A stretch of DNA of 5,221 nucleotides. It comes from an uncultured Alphaproteobacteria bacterium (GTDB lineage: Bacteria; Pseudomonadota; Alphaproteobacteria; Rhizobiales; Aestuariivirgaceae). How positions within the stretch are numbered: the stretch's first letter is position 1; each line of letters begins with the position of its first letter. Location of the stretch: NCBI GenBank assembly GCA_937868035.1, contig CALMLK010000092.1, forward strand, positions 1 to 5,221. The letters run 5' to 3'. Position numbers and translations under genes: made by a program. Positions 1 to 5,058 of the stretch are shown here, in pieces. The notes beneath the pieces are model-generated. The model was given only the letters and a program-made list of their open reading frames with translations. It made no database searches and had not been told where the DNA came from.

Positions 1-134
1 TCCCGTTCATATAAGCCATCGACACTGATCGACCGACCAATGACGTCGAAAGTAAACGCCGCCAAGTTCTGATAAATTGCTTGGTTACGGTTATGTGCGC
101 GCCTCAAGCGCTTCTCAAGAAATGTTTTGGCCAC
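1..134 (-). CDS. N-terminal fragment of a protein resembling FkbM-family methyltransferases (runs off the left edge)
   Basis: Reading leftwards from a GTG at 134-132, the frame is open to the window edge and gives 44 residues. The previous in-frame stop is TGA at 170-168. The peptide has a basic N-terminus (KRLRRAHNRN) followed by AIYQNLAAFTFDVIGRSISV and then DGLYER. The pattern 'F-D-x-I-(G/S)-R-x-I-x-x-x-G-x-Y-E' recalls the segment just before the SAM-binding domain in some FkbM-type methyltransferases, which methylate sugars or lipids in glycan pathways. This is recall of a pattern, not a search, and the SAM-binding motif itself lies outside the window. With the GTG start the gene overlaps the end of the glycosyltransferase gene by 20 bases, which suggests co-transcription. 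A TTG at 107-105, preceded by GAGAAG, is an alternative start. I am fairly confident that this is coding and much less sure of the family. Confidence 0.55.
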   Translation of the reverse strand, partial: MAKTFLEKRLRRAHNRNQAIYQNLAAFTFDVIGRSISVDGLYER

Positions 135-972
135 TTGATTCGAAAGCTTTTTGTCTCTGTCTGTTGATCATCGTTCGCACAGTGACAGCAATAGGCCGCA
201 CAACAAATTTCCAGAGCAAGCGCTTGCTAGCTTGTCGTCCACGGTGCGAAAGATATTGATCCGAGTAATCAATATTTGATTTTCCGTTCAAGGTTGGGTG
301 TGGAGTTGCCGCAAACGGGAGGAGGCCGCAGAACGAAACATTGTAGTATGCGGATATCCACGAAAACTTATCTGCAGCAAACCGAATTTTGTCCGTGCCT
401 GAGAGTTTGATCGCAGCGGAATGCGAAACCAAATATGCAATTGCTGATGCATGAGCACCAGTAAAGGCTACAAGCCTTTTACCCGCAACCTCCTTCAATG
501 TGGGCAGTTTGTGACGCCGTTGTTCGGAAAAATATAGCTGGATAATTTCGGCGGGAAGTTTCACGCCGAACAAGGCCTGAAGCAATTCCAGCAAGGAGTC
601 GTCTAACAAGACGTCATCCTCCAATACCAGGCCCCAGTCGAGCTGGTCTTCCACAATGCGGCGGTAGGCGAGTTTGTGACTCAGAGCGCAACCCAGTTCA
701 CCTGGGGACATTTGGCGCCCATGGAACAGTTGAAACCAAAAAGAAGAGTATCGGTGTTTAATTTCATCTTGGCTGAGCTTTGTGCCGTCAATGGCCGGAA
801 TCCTCTCGTAACTTAAACCAAGACGACTCAAAGTCGCGTGCATATGCGCGAGGCGGTCGGTGGAACTGTCCAGGTTGATAACGAACACCTTCCATTTCGT
901 ATCGGAGGTTTTGGAAACGGACGGGGAAGGTAACTTTGAGTCCGGAATTGGCAAGCGGTCCGAACGTTGCAT
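115..972 (-). CDS. Glycosyltransferase family 25 (LPS/surface-glycan biosynthesis type), 285 aa
   Basis: This is a GT25-family enzyme, a family that adds sugars (often galactose) to lipopolysaccharide or other surface glycans on the cytoplasmic face. Numbered from the chosen start, the visible motifs are the N-terminal strand VFVINLDSSTDR (29-40), ERIPAIDG (56-63), GELGCALSHK (91-100), the acidic nucleotide-sugar/metal motif LVLEDDV (115-121), AYLVSHSAAIKL (179-190) and a late acidic stretch around ADKFSWI (200-206). The basic C-terminus (about 245-275) may contact the membrane. The frame is open back to 1197, but ATG at 972-970 has an excellent Shine-Dalgarno (GGAGGAG, 976-982), so I start there. 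ATG at 1056 would give 313 aa. The first 25 residues have no motif. The gene is poorer in G+C than the genes from 1176 onward. A glycan-modifying neighbour probably follows on the same strand. The family call is firm; the acceptor and sugar are unknown. Confidence 0.88.
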   Translation of the reverse strand: MQRSDRLPIPDSKLPSPSVSKTSDTKWKVFVINLDSSTDRLAHMHATLSRLGLSYERIPAIDGTKLSQDEIKHRYSSFWFQLFHGRQMSPGELGCALSHKLAYRRIVEDQLDWGLVLEDDVLLDDSLLELLQALFGVKLPAEIIQLYFSEQRRHKLPTLKEVAGKRLVAFTGAHASAIAYLVSHSAAIKLSGTDKIRFAADKFSWISAYYNVSFCGLLPFAATPHPTLNGKSNIDYSDQYLSHRGRQASKRLLWKFVVRPIAVTVRTMINRQRQKAFESSGQNIS

Positions 973-975
973 GTG

Positions 976-982
976 CTCCTCC
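976..982 (-). promoter_or_regulatory. Ribosome binding site that decides the GT25 start
   Basis: The minus strand reads GGAGGAG, then CAC, then ATG at 972. This near-perfect Shine-Dalgarno, with GGAGG 5 bases from the start codon, favours the 285-residue form over the upstream ATGs at 1056 and 1197. The ATG at 1197 lies inside the divergent usp gene. Confidence 0.75.
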
Positions 983-1108
983 GGGTACGAGCAATTTGTC
1001 GGGTCCGGGTCGCCTGCCCGTTCGTGCACATTTCGGAATTTGAGGCGTCTTTCCATACGGTAAACACTCTTTTCCGGGCATCTATTGCAAAGTAATTGAA
1101 TGGTAGTG

Positions 1109-1122
1109 TTGACGCAAGTCAA
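1109..1122. promoter_or_regulatory. FNR/FixK/Anr-type operator palindrome upstream of usp
   Basis: TTGAC-GCAA-GTCAA is a perfect 5+5 inverted repeat. It matches the TTGA-N6-TCAA core recognised by CRP/FNR-superfamily regulators of oxygen or redox response (FNR, FixK, Anr, Dnr). Its centre (1115.5) is 60 bases ahead of the usp ATG. If it acts as a class II activator site at -41.5, transcription would start near 1157, leaving a short leader that still includes the usp Shine-Dalgarno at 1165-1169. I see no good -10 hexamer at the matching place (1145-1150). The site also lies upstream of the divergent glycosyltransferase gene and could serve that direction; the weak hexamer AATAGA (minus strand, 1086-1081) is at the right distance there. 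The match is seen; binding and regulator are inferred. Confidence 0.55.
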
Positions 1123-1175
1123 GGATTTCGTCGCCGTCTTAGGCCACACACGTCCGATCCACGCAGGAGTACAAG

Positions 1176-1586
1176 ATGAAGAAGATTCTCTGTGCAACGG
1201 ACGGTACGTCCCATGGTGAGAAGGCCGTGGCGTTTGCAGCGCGAATGGCGTCGCTGGAAAACGTGCCGCTGGCGATCTGCACCGTGAACGTCATGTCGGG
1301 CGGCATTCGCAGTCCGGCCGCCTATGCGCATTCCGACCGGGAAATCTCCAAGCTGCTGACCGACGCCGTGGCCATGGCGCAGAGCATCGGCGCCAAGGAT
1401 GTGTCCGCCATCGAACTGGATGCGCGGGAAGTTGCGCAATCAATCGTCGCCTATGCGAACCGCGAGGGATTTGACCATATTGTCACCGGCACGGGCGATC
1501 CGCGGGGCGTGAAGCGCCTTGTGCTGGGATCGGTGGCGGCAACCGTTGCCGCTTCAGCCGATTGCCCGGTGACGGTGGCGCGCTAA
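1176..1586 (+). CDS. Universal stress protein, UspA family, single domain, 136 aa
   Basis: This is a small cytoplasmic alpha/beta protein of the UspA family, induced by starvation, hypoxia or other stress; the exact biochemical role is usually unknown. The N-terminus MKKILCATDGTSHGEKAV has the family's first strand with the conserved Asp at residue 9, and VIVG-like strand HIVTGTG (101-107) leads into the nucleotide loop. That loop runs from G105 to S119 and ends KRLVLGSVA, followed by the typical last strand CPVTVAR. In the ATP-binding pattern G-2X-G-9X-G(S/T), G105, G118 and S119 are present but the second Gly is Asp108, so ATP binding may be altered. Length is normal for a single-domain Usp. 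The start has AGGAG (1165-1169) 6 bases ahead of the ATG. An FNR/FixK-type palindrome lies 60 bases upstream, suggesting control by oxygen or redox state. It is the only plus-strand gene, convergent with the SGNH gene. Confidence 0.93.
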   Translation: MKKILCATDGTSHGEKAVAFAARMASLENVPLAICTVNVMSGGIRSPAAYAHSDREISKLLTDAVAMAQSIGAKDVSAIELDAREVAQSIVAYANREGFDHIVTGTGDPRGVKRLVLGSVAATVAASADCPVTVAR

Positions 1587-1618
1587 TTCCAGAAATATCC
1601 ACCTAGGGCTGACCTTTT

Positions 1619-1654
1619 CAGTCGATTCGCGACTGCTCCCCAACACGTTGGGAG
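1619..1654. terminator. Two adjacent hairpins in the convergent gap between usp and the SGNH gene (possible bidirectional terminator)
   Basis: CAGTCG (1619-1624) pairs with CGACTG (1630-1635) around a 5-base loop. CTCCCCAAC (1636-1644) pairs with GTTGGGAG (1647-1654), with one bulged C and a 2-base apical gap. Both lie in the 82-base space between the two converging stop codons, where terminators are expected. Neither is followed by a run of T on either strand, so this is not a classic intrinsic terminator. It could be a pausing or 3'-end-protecting structure. Confidence 0.35.
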
Positions 1655-1668
1655 TGGCGTGGGTCAAT

Positions 1669-2895
1669 TCAGTGCGGCAGGGCGTTTTTCAGGACCGGTG
1701 CATAGGTCTGTGCCAGGGCGTCCTGCCCGGTGGCGGAGAAATGAACGTTGGAGGGGAAGAAGGCCGCTGGCTTCTCCTTGATGGCGGCTGTGTAGGCCGG
1801 GGTTTCATCGGCAAAGATGTAACCGATGGCGGAGGCTTCCTTTGCCAGCCAGTCGTGCTGGGTTGTGTGAAGTGCTGCCATGGCCGGGGCGATGGCGGGA
1901 TCGTTGAAACGGGTCGCCTCGCCGTAGGCCGTGTAGGCCGCGGGCACGAGCATGACCACGGGCACGAAATTGTTGGCGCGGGCCAACGCAACGAATTGCG
2001 TGAGGGCGGGCCTGCAGTTCTCCACCTGTGACGGATCGGCCTGCAGGTCGCGCGCGAGCGCCAGTTCATCAAGGTCGCCGTTGCGGATGTTGAAGGCTGC
2101 GGGCTTTCCCTCAACCGATGCGGTGAAGCGGAAATCCTGTGCCGCGCTGCGCTTCAGGGATTTCACAATGGCGCTGCCGCCCGCGTAAATGAAATTCAGC
2201 GCGTAACTGTAGGCCATGGGATTGAAGGCGGAGGCGGGCCGTTCAACTTCCTTGCCTTCGCCCGTCGCCACATAGGCCTTGTGGAGCTTGCAGTCGCGCA
2301 CATCATTCGACTCGGCGTAGGCCATCACAACCATGCGGGGCTTCAGGGCCAGGCCAAAGGCGCGCAGCACTTCCACGTAGTCGTCGGGGCCTGTGCCGCC
2401 CACCGTCATGTTGTAGGTTTTGAGGCCCGTGGCGTTGCCCAGCCGCGCGGCAAAGGTTTGATCCGGCTTCACGCCCGTGCAGCTTGGCACCGAGCCGCCG
2501 AGCACGAGGATGTCTATGGGGGCTGCTTCGTAAGCTCCGGCGGGATTGCAGAAGCCGTAGGCGTCGGAGGTTTGCACTTCGAGCGCACCTGCCTCGCGGT
2601 CCGCGGTATCGGCGGGCCAGAGATAGGTCGCGTTGGGCTCGAACAAGGCGAGGTCACGGCCCTTGTCGGTGCGCTCTTCCGATTTGAAGATGCGGTACTG
2701 CCGGGCGGTGGGCAGGCCGGTGGCGGCCGCGATGTCGGCGCGCAATCCTGAATCAAACTTGGCGAGGAAGGGCAGGCTGATGAGGCCCGGTGCCACGCGG
2801 AGCCCGATCTCGAAGAGACCGAGTCCGAACACCAGCATGACAAGCCATACCGTCAGCGTCTTGCCCCATTCGGATTGCCGTGCAGTGTTTGTCAT
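1669..2895 (-). CDS. Membrane-anchored SGNH/GDSL-hydrolase-like protein, 408 aa
   Basis: One N-terminal hydrophobic segment (about 14-32, TLTVWLVMLVFGLGLFEI region) with no clear signal-peptidase site suggests a single-pass anchor with the rest in the periplasm. The body follows the SGNH layout: block I DILVLGGSVPSCTGV with candidate nucleophile Ser135 in Gly-Gly-Ser, block II YNMTVGGTGP with Gly166/167, block III VVMAYAESND with Asn197, and block V NVHFSATGQ with His385. Residues DAYGFCNP (111-118) match the 'N-x-x-GFRNP' lead-in of these proteins. The usual Asp three residues before the His is Ser382, so the triad looks incomplete or rearranged. Four Cys (116, 139, 202, 293) could form two disulfides. 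Related proteins act as esterases or glycan O-acetyl handling enzymes; the substrate here is unknown. The gene starts 11 bases after the permease stop with only a weak GAAAG 8 bases ahead, consistent with translation as part of an operon. Confidence 0.78.
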   Translation of the reverse strand: MTNTARQSEWGKTLTVWLVMLVFGLGLFEIGLRVAPGLISLPFLAKFDSGLRADIAAATGLPTARQYRIFKSEERTDKGRDLALFEPNATYLWPADTADREAGALEVQTSDAYGFCNPAGAYEAAPIDILVLGGSVPSCTGVKPDQTFAARLGNATGLKTYNMTVGGTGPDDYVEVLRAFGLALKPRMVVMAYAESNDVRDCKLHKAYVATGEGKEVERPASAFNPMAYSYALNFIYAGGSAIVKSLKRSAAQDFRFTASVEGKPAAFNIRNGDLDELALARDLQADPSQVENCRPALTQFVALARANNFVPVVMLVPAAYTAYGEATRFNDPAIAPAMAALHTTQHDWLAKEASAIGYIFADETPAYTAAIKEKPAAFFPSNVHFSATGQDALAQTYAPVLKNALPH

Positions 2896-2906
2896 TTCGG
2901 ACGCTT

Positions 2907-4079
2907 TCAGATGCGGCGGGCGTAGCGTTGCGCGCCCCAGAGGATGAGTCCGGCAAGCAGGCCCCAGAAGGCGGCACCGATGCCGAAGAGCGTGATGCCC
3001 GATGCGGTGGTGAGGAAGGTCACCAGGGCGGCCTCGATCTCGCGCGGCTCCTTCATCATGGCGGAGATGCCGCCCATCAAGGGGCTGAACAGCGCCAGTC
3101 CGGCGATGGCCGTGACCAGTTCCTTGGGCAGCGCGCCCAGCATGGAGACGAAAGTGCCCGCGGCGAGGCCGAAGACCACATAAAGCACCGTGTACGGATA
3201 AATCATCTTCCAGCGCCGGGCCGGGTCCGGGTGGGCATCGGGGCCTGCCACCAGAGAGGCGGTGATGGCCGCGAGATTGATGGCGTGGCTACCGAAGGGG
3301 GCGGAGAGGATGGAGCCAAGTCCCGTCACCAGCAGACAGGCGCTCACGGGCGGCGCATAGCCGTTGGCCCGCAACACGGCGAAGCCCGGCAGGTTCTGGG
3401 ACGCCATGGTGACAAGGTAGAGCGGAATGCCGAGGCTGATCAGCACCTGCGGATTCCATTCCGGCCAGTCGAAGGTGAGCGGCGTCACCGCCAGCGTCAC
3501 ACCCTGGTCGAACGCACCGGTGAGTCCGGCGATGAGCAGGCCCAGCGCCACGATCACCGGCACCGCGTACATCGGCACCACGAAGCGCAACGCGAAAAAG
3601 GCGAGGATGAGCGGCATCACCAGTGCGGGCGATCCCAGCGCTGCCGTCGGCACCCACAGCACATAGCGCAACAGCACACCGGCGAGCATGGCAGCGGCAA
3701 TGCTGGCGGGCATGCGCTCGATGGCGCGGGAGAGGGGGGTGATGAGTGCCGTCAGCACCGTCAGCGCGCCCGCCAGCACAAAGGCGCCGATCGCTTGGGG
3801 AAAGGTAATTCCGCCAGCGCTGGTTGCCAGCAGCACGGCACCCGGCGTGGACCAGGCCACCATGATCGGCATGCGGGCGCGAACGGCCAGGATGAACGAC
3901 GCGGCGGCCATGGCGAAACAGAGAATGGCGGCGACGGAGGCCTGCTGGGCCGGGTTGGCGCCCACGGCGCGGGCGCCTTCGATCACCACAAGGATGGTCG
4001 AGGCAAAGCCGACGATCACGGCGGCGGTGGCGGAGGAAATGAGCGATGGCCAATGCCGTTCGGTTGTGACCTCCGTCAT
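2907..4079 (-). CDS. BenE-family permease (benzoate/H+ symporter family), 390 aa
   Basis: This is an inner-membrane secondary transporter of the BenE family, whose founding member imports benzoate with protons. Family signatures include PIMVAWSTPGAVLLAT (71-86), the loop MASQNLPGFAVLRANGY (225-241), PFGSHAINLAAITA (261-274) and the late GTFVSMLGALP (308-318). About eleven to twelve hydrophobic segments cover almost the whole chain, and the length is typical for the family. The ATG overlaps the regulator's TGA as ATGA, so the two are translationally coupled; a GAGG lies 10 bases ahead. No benzoate-degradation genes are visible nearby, and Lrp-type regulators more often sense amino acids or small carboxylates, so the substrate may not be benzoate. 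I therefore withhold the benE symbol. Family confidence is high and substrate confidence is low. Confidence 0.9.
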   Translation of the reverse strand: MTEVTTERHWPSLISSATAAVIVGFASTILVVIEGARAVGANPAQQASVAAILCFAMAAASFILAVRARMPIMVAWSTPGAVLLATSAGGITFPQAIGAFVLAGALTVLTALITPLSRAIERMPASIAAAMLAGVLLRYVLWVPTAALGSPALVMPLILAFFALRFVVPMYAVPVIVALGLLIAGLTGAFDQGVTLAVTPLTFDWPEWNPQVLISLGIPLYLVTMASQNLPGFAVLRANGYAPPVSACLLVTGLGSILSAPFGSHAINLAAITASLVAGPDAHPDPARRWKMIYPYTVLYVVFGLAAGTFVSMLGALPKELVTAIAGLALFSPLMGGISAMMKEPREIEAALVTFLTTASGITLFGIGAAFWGLLAGLILWGAQRYARRI

Positions 4080-4540
4080 GGCAGCGGCACCTCGGGTTCA
4101 TCTTTGGCAACATGGAGGATGAGCGACGTCTTGACGCTTTCCACGTTGGGCGCCTTGGCCAGCGCGCCCATGACGAAAGCCTGGATCGATTGCAGGTCGC
4201 GGGCCACGCATTTCAATACGAAGTCGGCACCGCCCGAGACGGCATGGCATTCGCGCACGATGGGCCAACCCCGGACGCGGCGCTCGAAGTCGGCGATTTC
4301 GCTTTGCGCCTGGCTCTTGAGACCGACGAGGGCGAACAGCTTCACCCCGTAATCCAGCATCTCGGCATCCAGTTGGGCGCGATAACCCTTGATGTAGCCG
4401 GCTTTCTCCAGGGCCTGCACGCGGCGCAGCGTGGGCGGTGGGGAAAGGCCGACCCGGGCCGCGAGATCGACATTGGTCACGCGGCCTTCCCGCTGCAGTT
4501 CGCGCAGGATCTTCCAGTCAATGGTATCGAGCTTCGCCAT
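4076..4540 (-). CDS. Lrp/AsnC-family transcriptional regulator, 154 aa
   Basis: This is a small DNA-binding regulator of the feast/famine family, which acts as dimers or octamers and responds to amino acids or similar small ligands. From the chosen start, LDTIDWKILRELQREGR (4-20) begins the N-terminal helix-turn-helix, and DLAARVGLSPPPTLRRVQAL (25-44) covers the recognition helix. The rest (about 60-150) is the ligand-binding RAM domain, with HAVSGGADFVLKCVARDL (99-116) at the usual effector turn and a C-terminal strand VESVKTSLIL. The frame opens further upstream to 4588, but those 16 extra residues are not Lrp-like, so I start at MAKLD. No strong Shine-Dalgarno precedes it. As first gene of the unit, overlapping the permease by ATGA, it very likely controls that operon and probably itself. 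An AT-rich block lies just upstream. Confidence 0.92.
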   Translation of the reverse strand: MAKLDTIDWKILRELQREGRVTNVDLAARVGLSPPPTLRRVQALEKAGYIKGYRAQLDAEMLDYGVKLFALVGLKSQAQSEIADFERRVRGWPIVRECHAVSGGADFVLKCVARDLQSIQAFVMGALAKAPNVESVKTSLILHVAKDEPEVPLP

Positions 4541-4550
4541 GGGAGCGCTT

Positions 4551-4567
4551 CTATAGCAATAAAATTT
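4551..4567 (-). promoter_or_regulatory. AT-rich promoter/operator candidate of the lrp unit
   Basis: On the minus strand this 17-base block reads AAATTTTATTGCTATAG and stands out in a G+C-rich surrounding, just 10 bases ahead of the regulator's ATG. CTATAG could serve as a -10 hexamer, which would leave an almost leaderless mRNA and fit the lack of a clear Shine-Dalgarno. The core AAATTTTA resembles the A/T centre of Lrp-type sites, suggesting autoregulation. No convincing -35 is visible at 17 bases. Confidence 0.3.
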
Positions 4568-4586
4568 CGCGGTGGAAGGGCGCTGC

Positions 4587-4616
4587 AAAAGAAAACCCCG
4601 GCTGTTGAAGCCGGGG
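4587..4616 (-). terminator. Intrinsic terminator downstream of the small secreted protein gene
   Basis: On the minus strand CCCCGGC pairs perfectly with GCCGGGG across a 7-base loop (TTCAACA) and is followed at once by TTTTCTTTT (4595-4587). This is a textbook rho-independent terminator. It ends transcripts arriving from the right (the 62-residue gene and perhaps the EAL gene) before the lrp promoter region, so the lrp unit should have its own promoter within 4541-4586. Confidence 0.85.
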
Positions 4617-4624
4617 CCGAGGGA

Positions 4625-4675
4625 TCAGGCGGGGAGGGAGTCGATCACGTTTGCAGGGGATCGGGGGTCGCCTGA
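4625..4675. repeat. Inverted repeat TCAGGCG / CGCCTGA
   Basis: TCAGGCG at 4625-4631 is the reverse complement of CGCCTGA at 4669-4675, with 37 bases between. It lies in the gene-free 4617-4799 stretch, which on the minus strand would be the 3' untranslated part of the small secreted gene. It could close a stem in that transcript. A 7-base pair at this distance in G+C-rich DNA may also be chance. Confidence 0.25.
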
Positions 4676-4688
4676 GGGAGAAAAGGAT

Positions 4689-4756
4689 GGAACCGGAGCC
4701 AGCTTGGGTCTGGCGAGGGGGCGGGTTGATCAGGCCTTCGGCCAAGCCCCGGTTCC
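4689..4756. repeat. Imperfect long inverted repeat in the 3' region of the small secreted gene
   Basis: Outer arms GGAACCGG (4689-4696) and CCGGTTCC (4749-4756) are perfect complements. Inside them GCTTGG (4702-4707) pairs with CCAAGC (4742-4747), and GGCC-TTC-GGCC (4733-4743) makes a competing small hairpin. No T tract follows, so it is probably not a terminator; a stable 3' structure in the mRNA is more likely. The rest of 4617-4799 shows no believable gene. Confidence 0.4.
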
Positions 4757-4799
4757 AACATCCGCGCTGCCGTCCAGCGCCCGGATGGGTTTGAACGGG

Positions 4800-4988
4800 T
4801 TATTCGTCGGAACAATCCTCGACGGCGCATTCCTCGATTTCGAGCGCGCCATAGACGGGGAAGGCCTGGTTCTTCGCGATGATGGTGACATTGGCCGGGT
4901 TGCCGGTGCGCTCAGCCGGGGCGATGGAGGCGACGGCGGTGGCGGCGGAACCGATAACGGCGAGAACGAAGAGTGTGTAGCGGATCAT
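4800..4988 (-). CDS. Small secreted protein of unknown function, 62 aa
   Basis: I do not recognise the family. The N-terminus MIRYTLFVLAVIGSAATAVA is a clear Sec signal peptide: Arg3, a hydrophobic core at 5-16 and a likely cut after AVA (20/21). The predicted mature part is about 42 residues and ends in an acidic tail, EIEECAVEDCSDE. That tail holds the only two cysteines (54 and 59, C-x4-C), which could form a small disulfide or bind a metal. Coding is supported by a strong Shine-Dalgarno (minus strand GGGAGG, 4994-4999, 5 bases from the ATG), a sensible signal peptide and a good downstream terminator. It lies 70 bases after the EAL gene on the same strand, so it may be co-transcribed or use its own promoter in that gap; I found no convincing -35/-10 pair there. 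Confidence 0.72.
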   Translation of the reverse strand: MIRYTLFVLAVIGSAATAVASIAPAERTGNPANVTIIAKNQAFPVYGALEIEECAVEDCSDE

Positions 4989-5022
4989 GTGAACCTCCCT
5001 GGTTCGAGTATGGGAGGACCAT

Positions 5023-5047
5023 AGCGGGGGCTTCAGGAACCCACGCT
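5023..5047 (-). other. Hairpin between the EAL gene and the small secreted gene
   Basis: On the minus strand AGCGTGGG (5047-5040) can pair with CCCCCGCT (5030-5023) with one mismatch, and the inner TTC/GAA extends the stem. It begins 11 bases after the EAL stop codon. It is not followed by T residues, so it is at best a weak or rho-assisted terminator, or a processing or stability element between two co-transcribed genes. Confidence 0.3.
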
Positions 5048-5058
5048 GAATGCCGCGT

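Noticed and set aside
215..228. Perfect 14-base palindrome AGCAAGCGCTTGCT, with a second AAGCGCTT at 106-113
   Set aside because: The larger one is inside the glycosyltransferase coding region (codons for Ser-Lys-Arg-Leu-Leu) with no other sign of a binding site. I treat it as coincidence.
1109..1137. TTGACG as a -35 box of a sigma-70 promoter for usp
   Set aside because: No acceptable -10 hexamer occurs 16-18 bases downstream. The sequence is better explained as one arm of the FNR/FixK-type palindrome.
973..1197. N-terminal extension of the glycosyltransferase frame to ATG 1197 (or 1056)
   Set aside because: The extension to 1197 would run into the divergent usp gene and has no family motif. 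The ATG at 972 has a far better Shine-Dalgarno. The 1056 start remains a lesser alternative.
2880..4352. 490-residue open frame on the plus strand opposite the permease and regulator
   Set aside because: Its composition (very rich in His, Gly, Arg, Gln) is typical of an antisense frame in G+C-rich DNA. The opposite strand carries clear BenE and Lrp proteins.
4541..4588. Sixteen-residue N-terminal extension of the Lrp-type regulator to ATG 4588
   Set aside because: Lrp/AsnC proteins begin close to the L-D-x-x-D-x-x-I-L helix. The extension would be read from the AT-rich promoter-like block.
4572..5024. 150-residue plus-strand open frame at the right end
   Set aside because: It lies across the minus-strand terminator and antisense to the small secreted gene, is low in complexity (Gly/Asp runs) and shows no domain.
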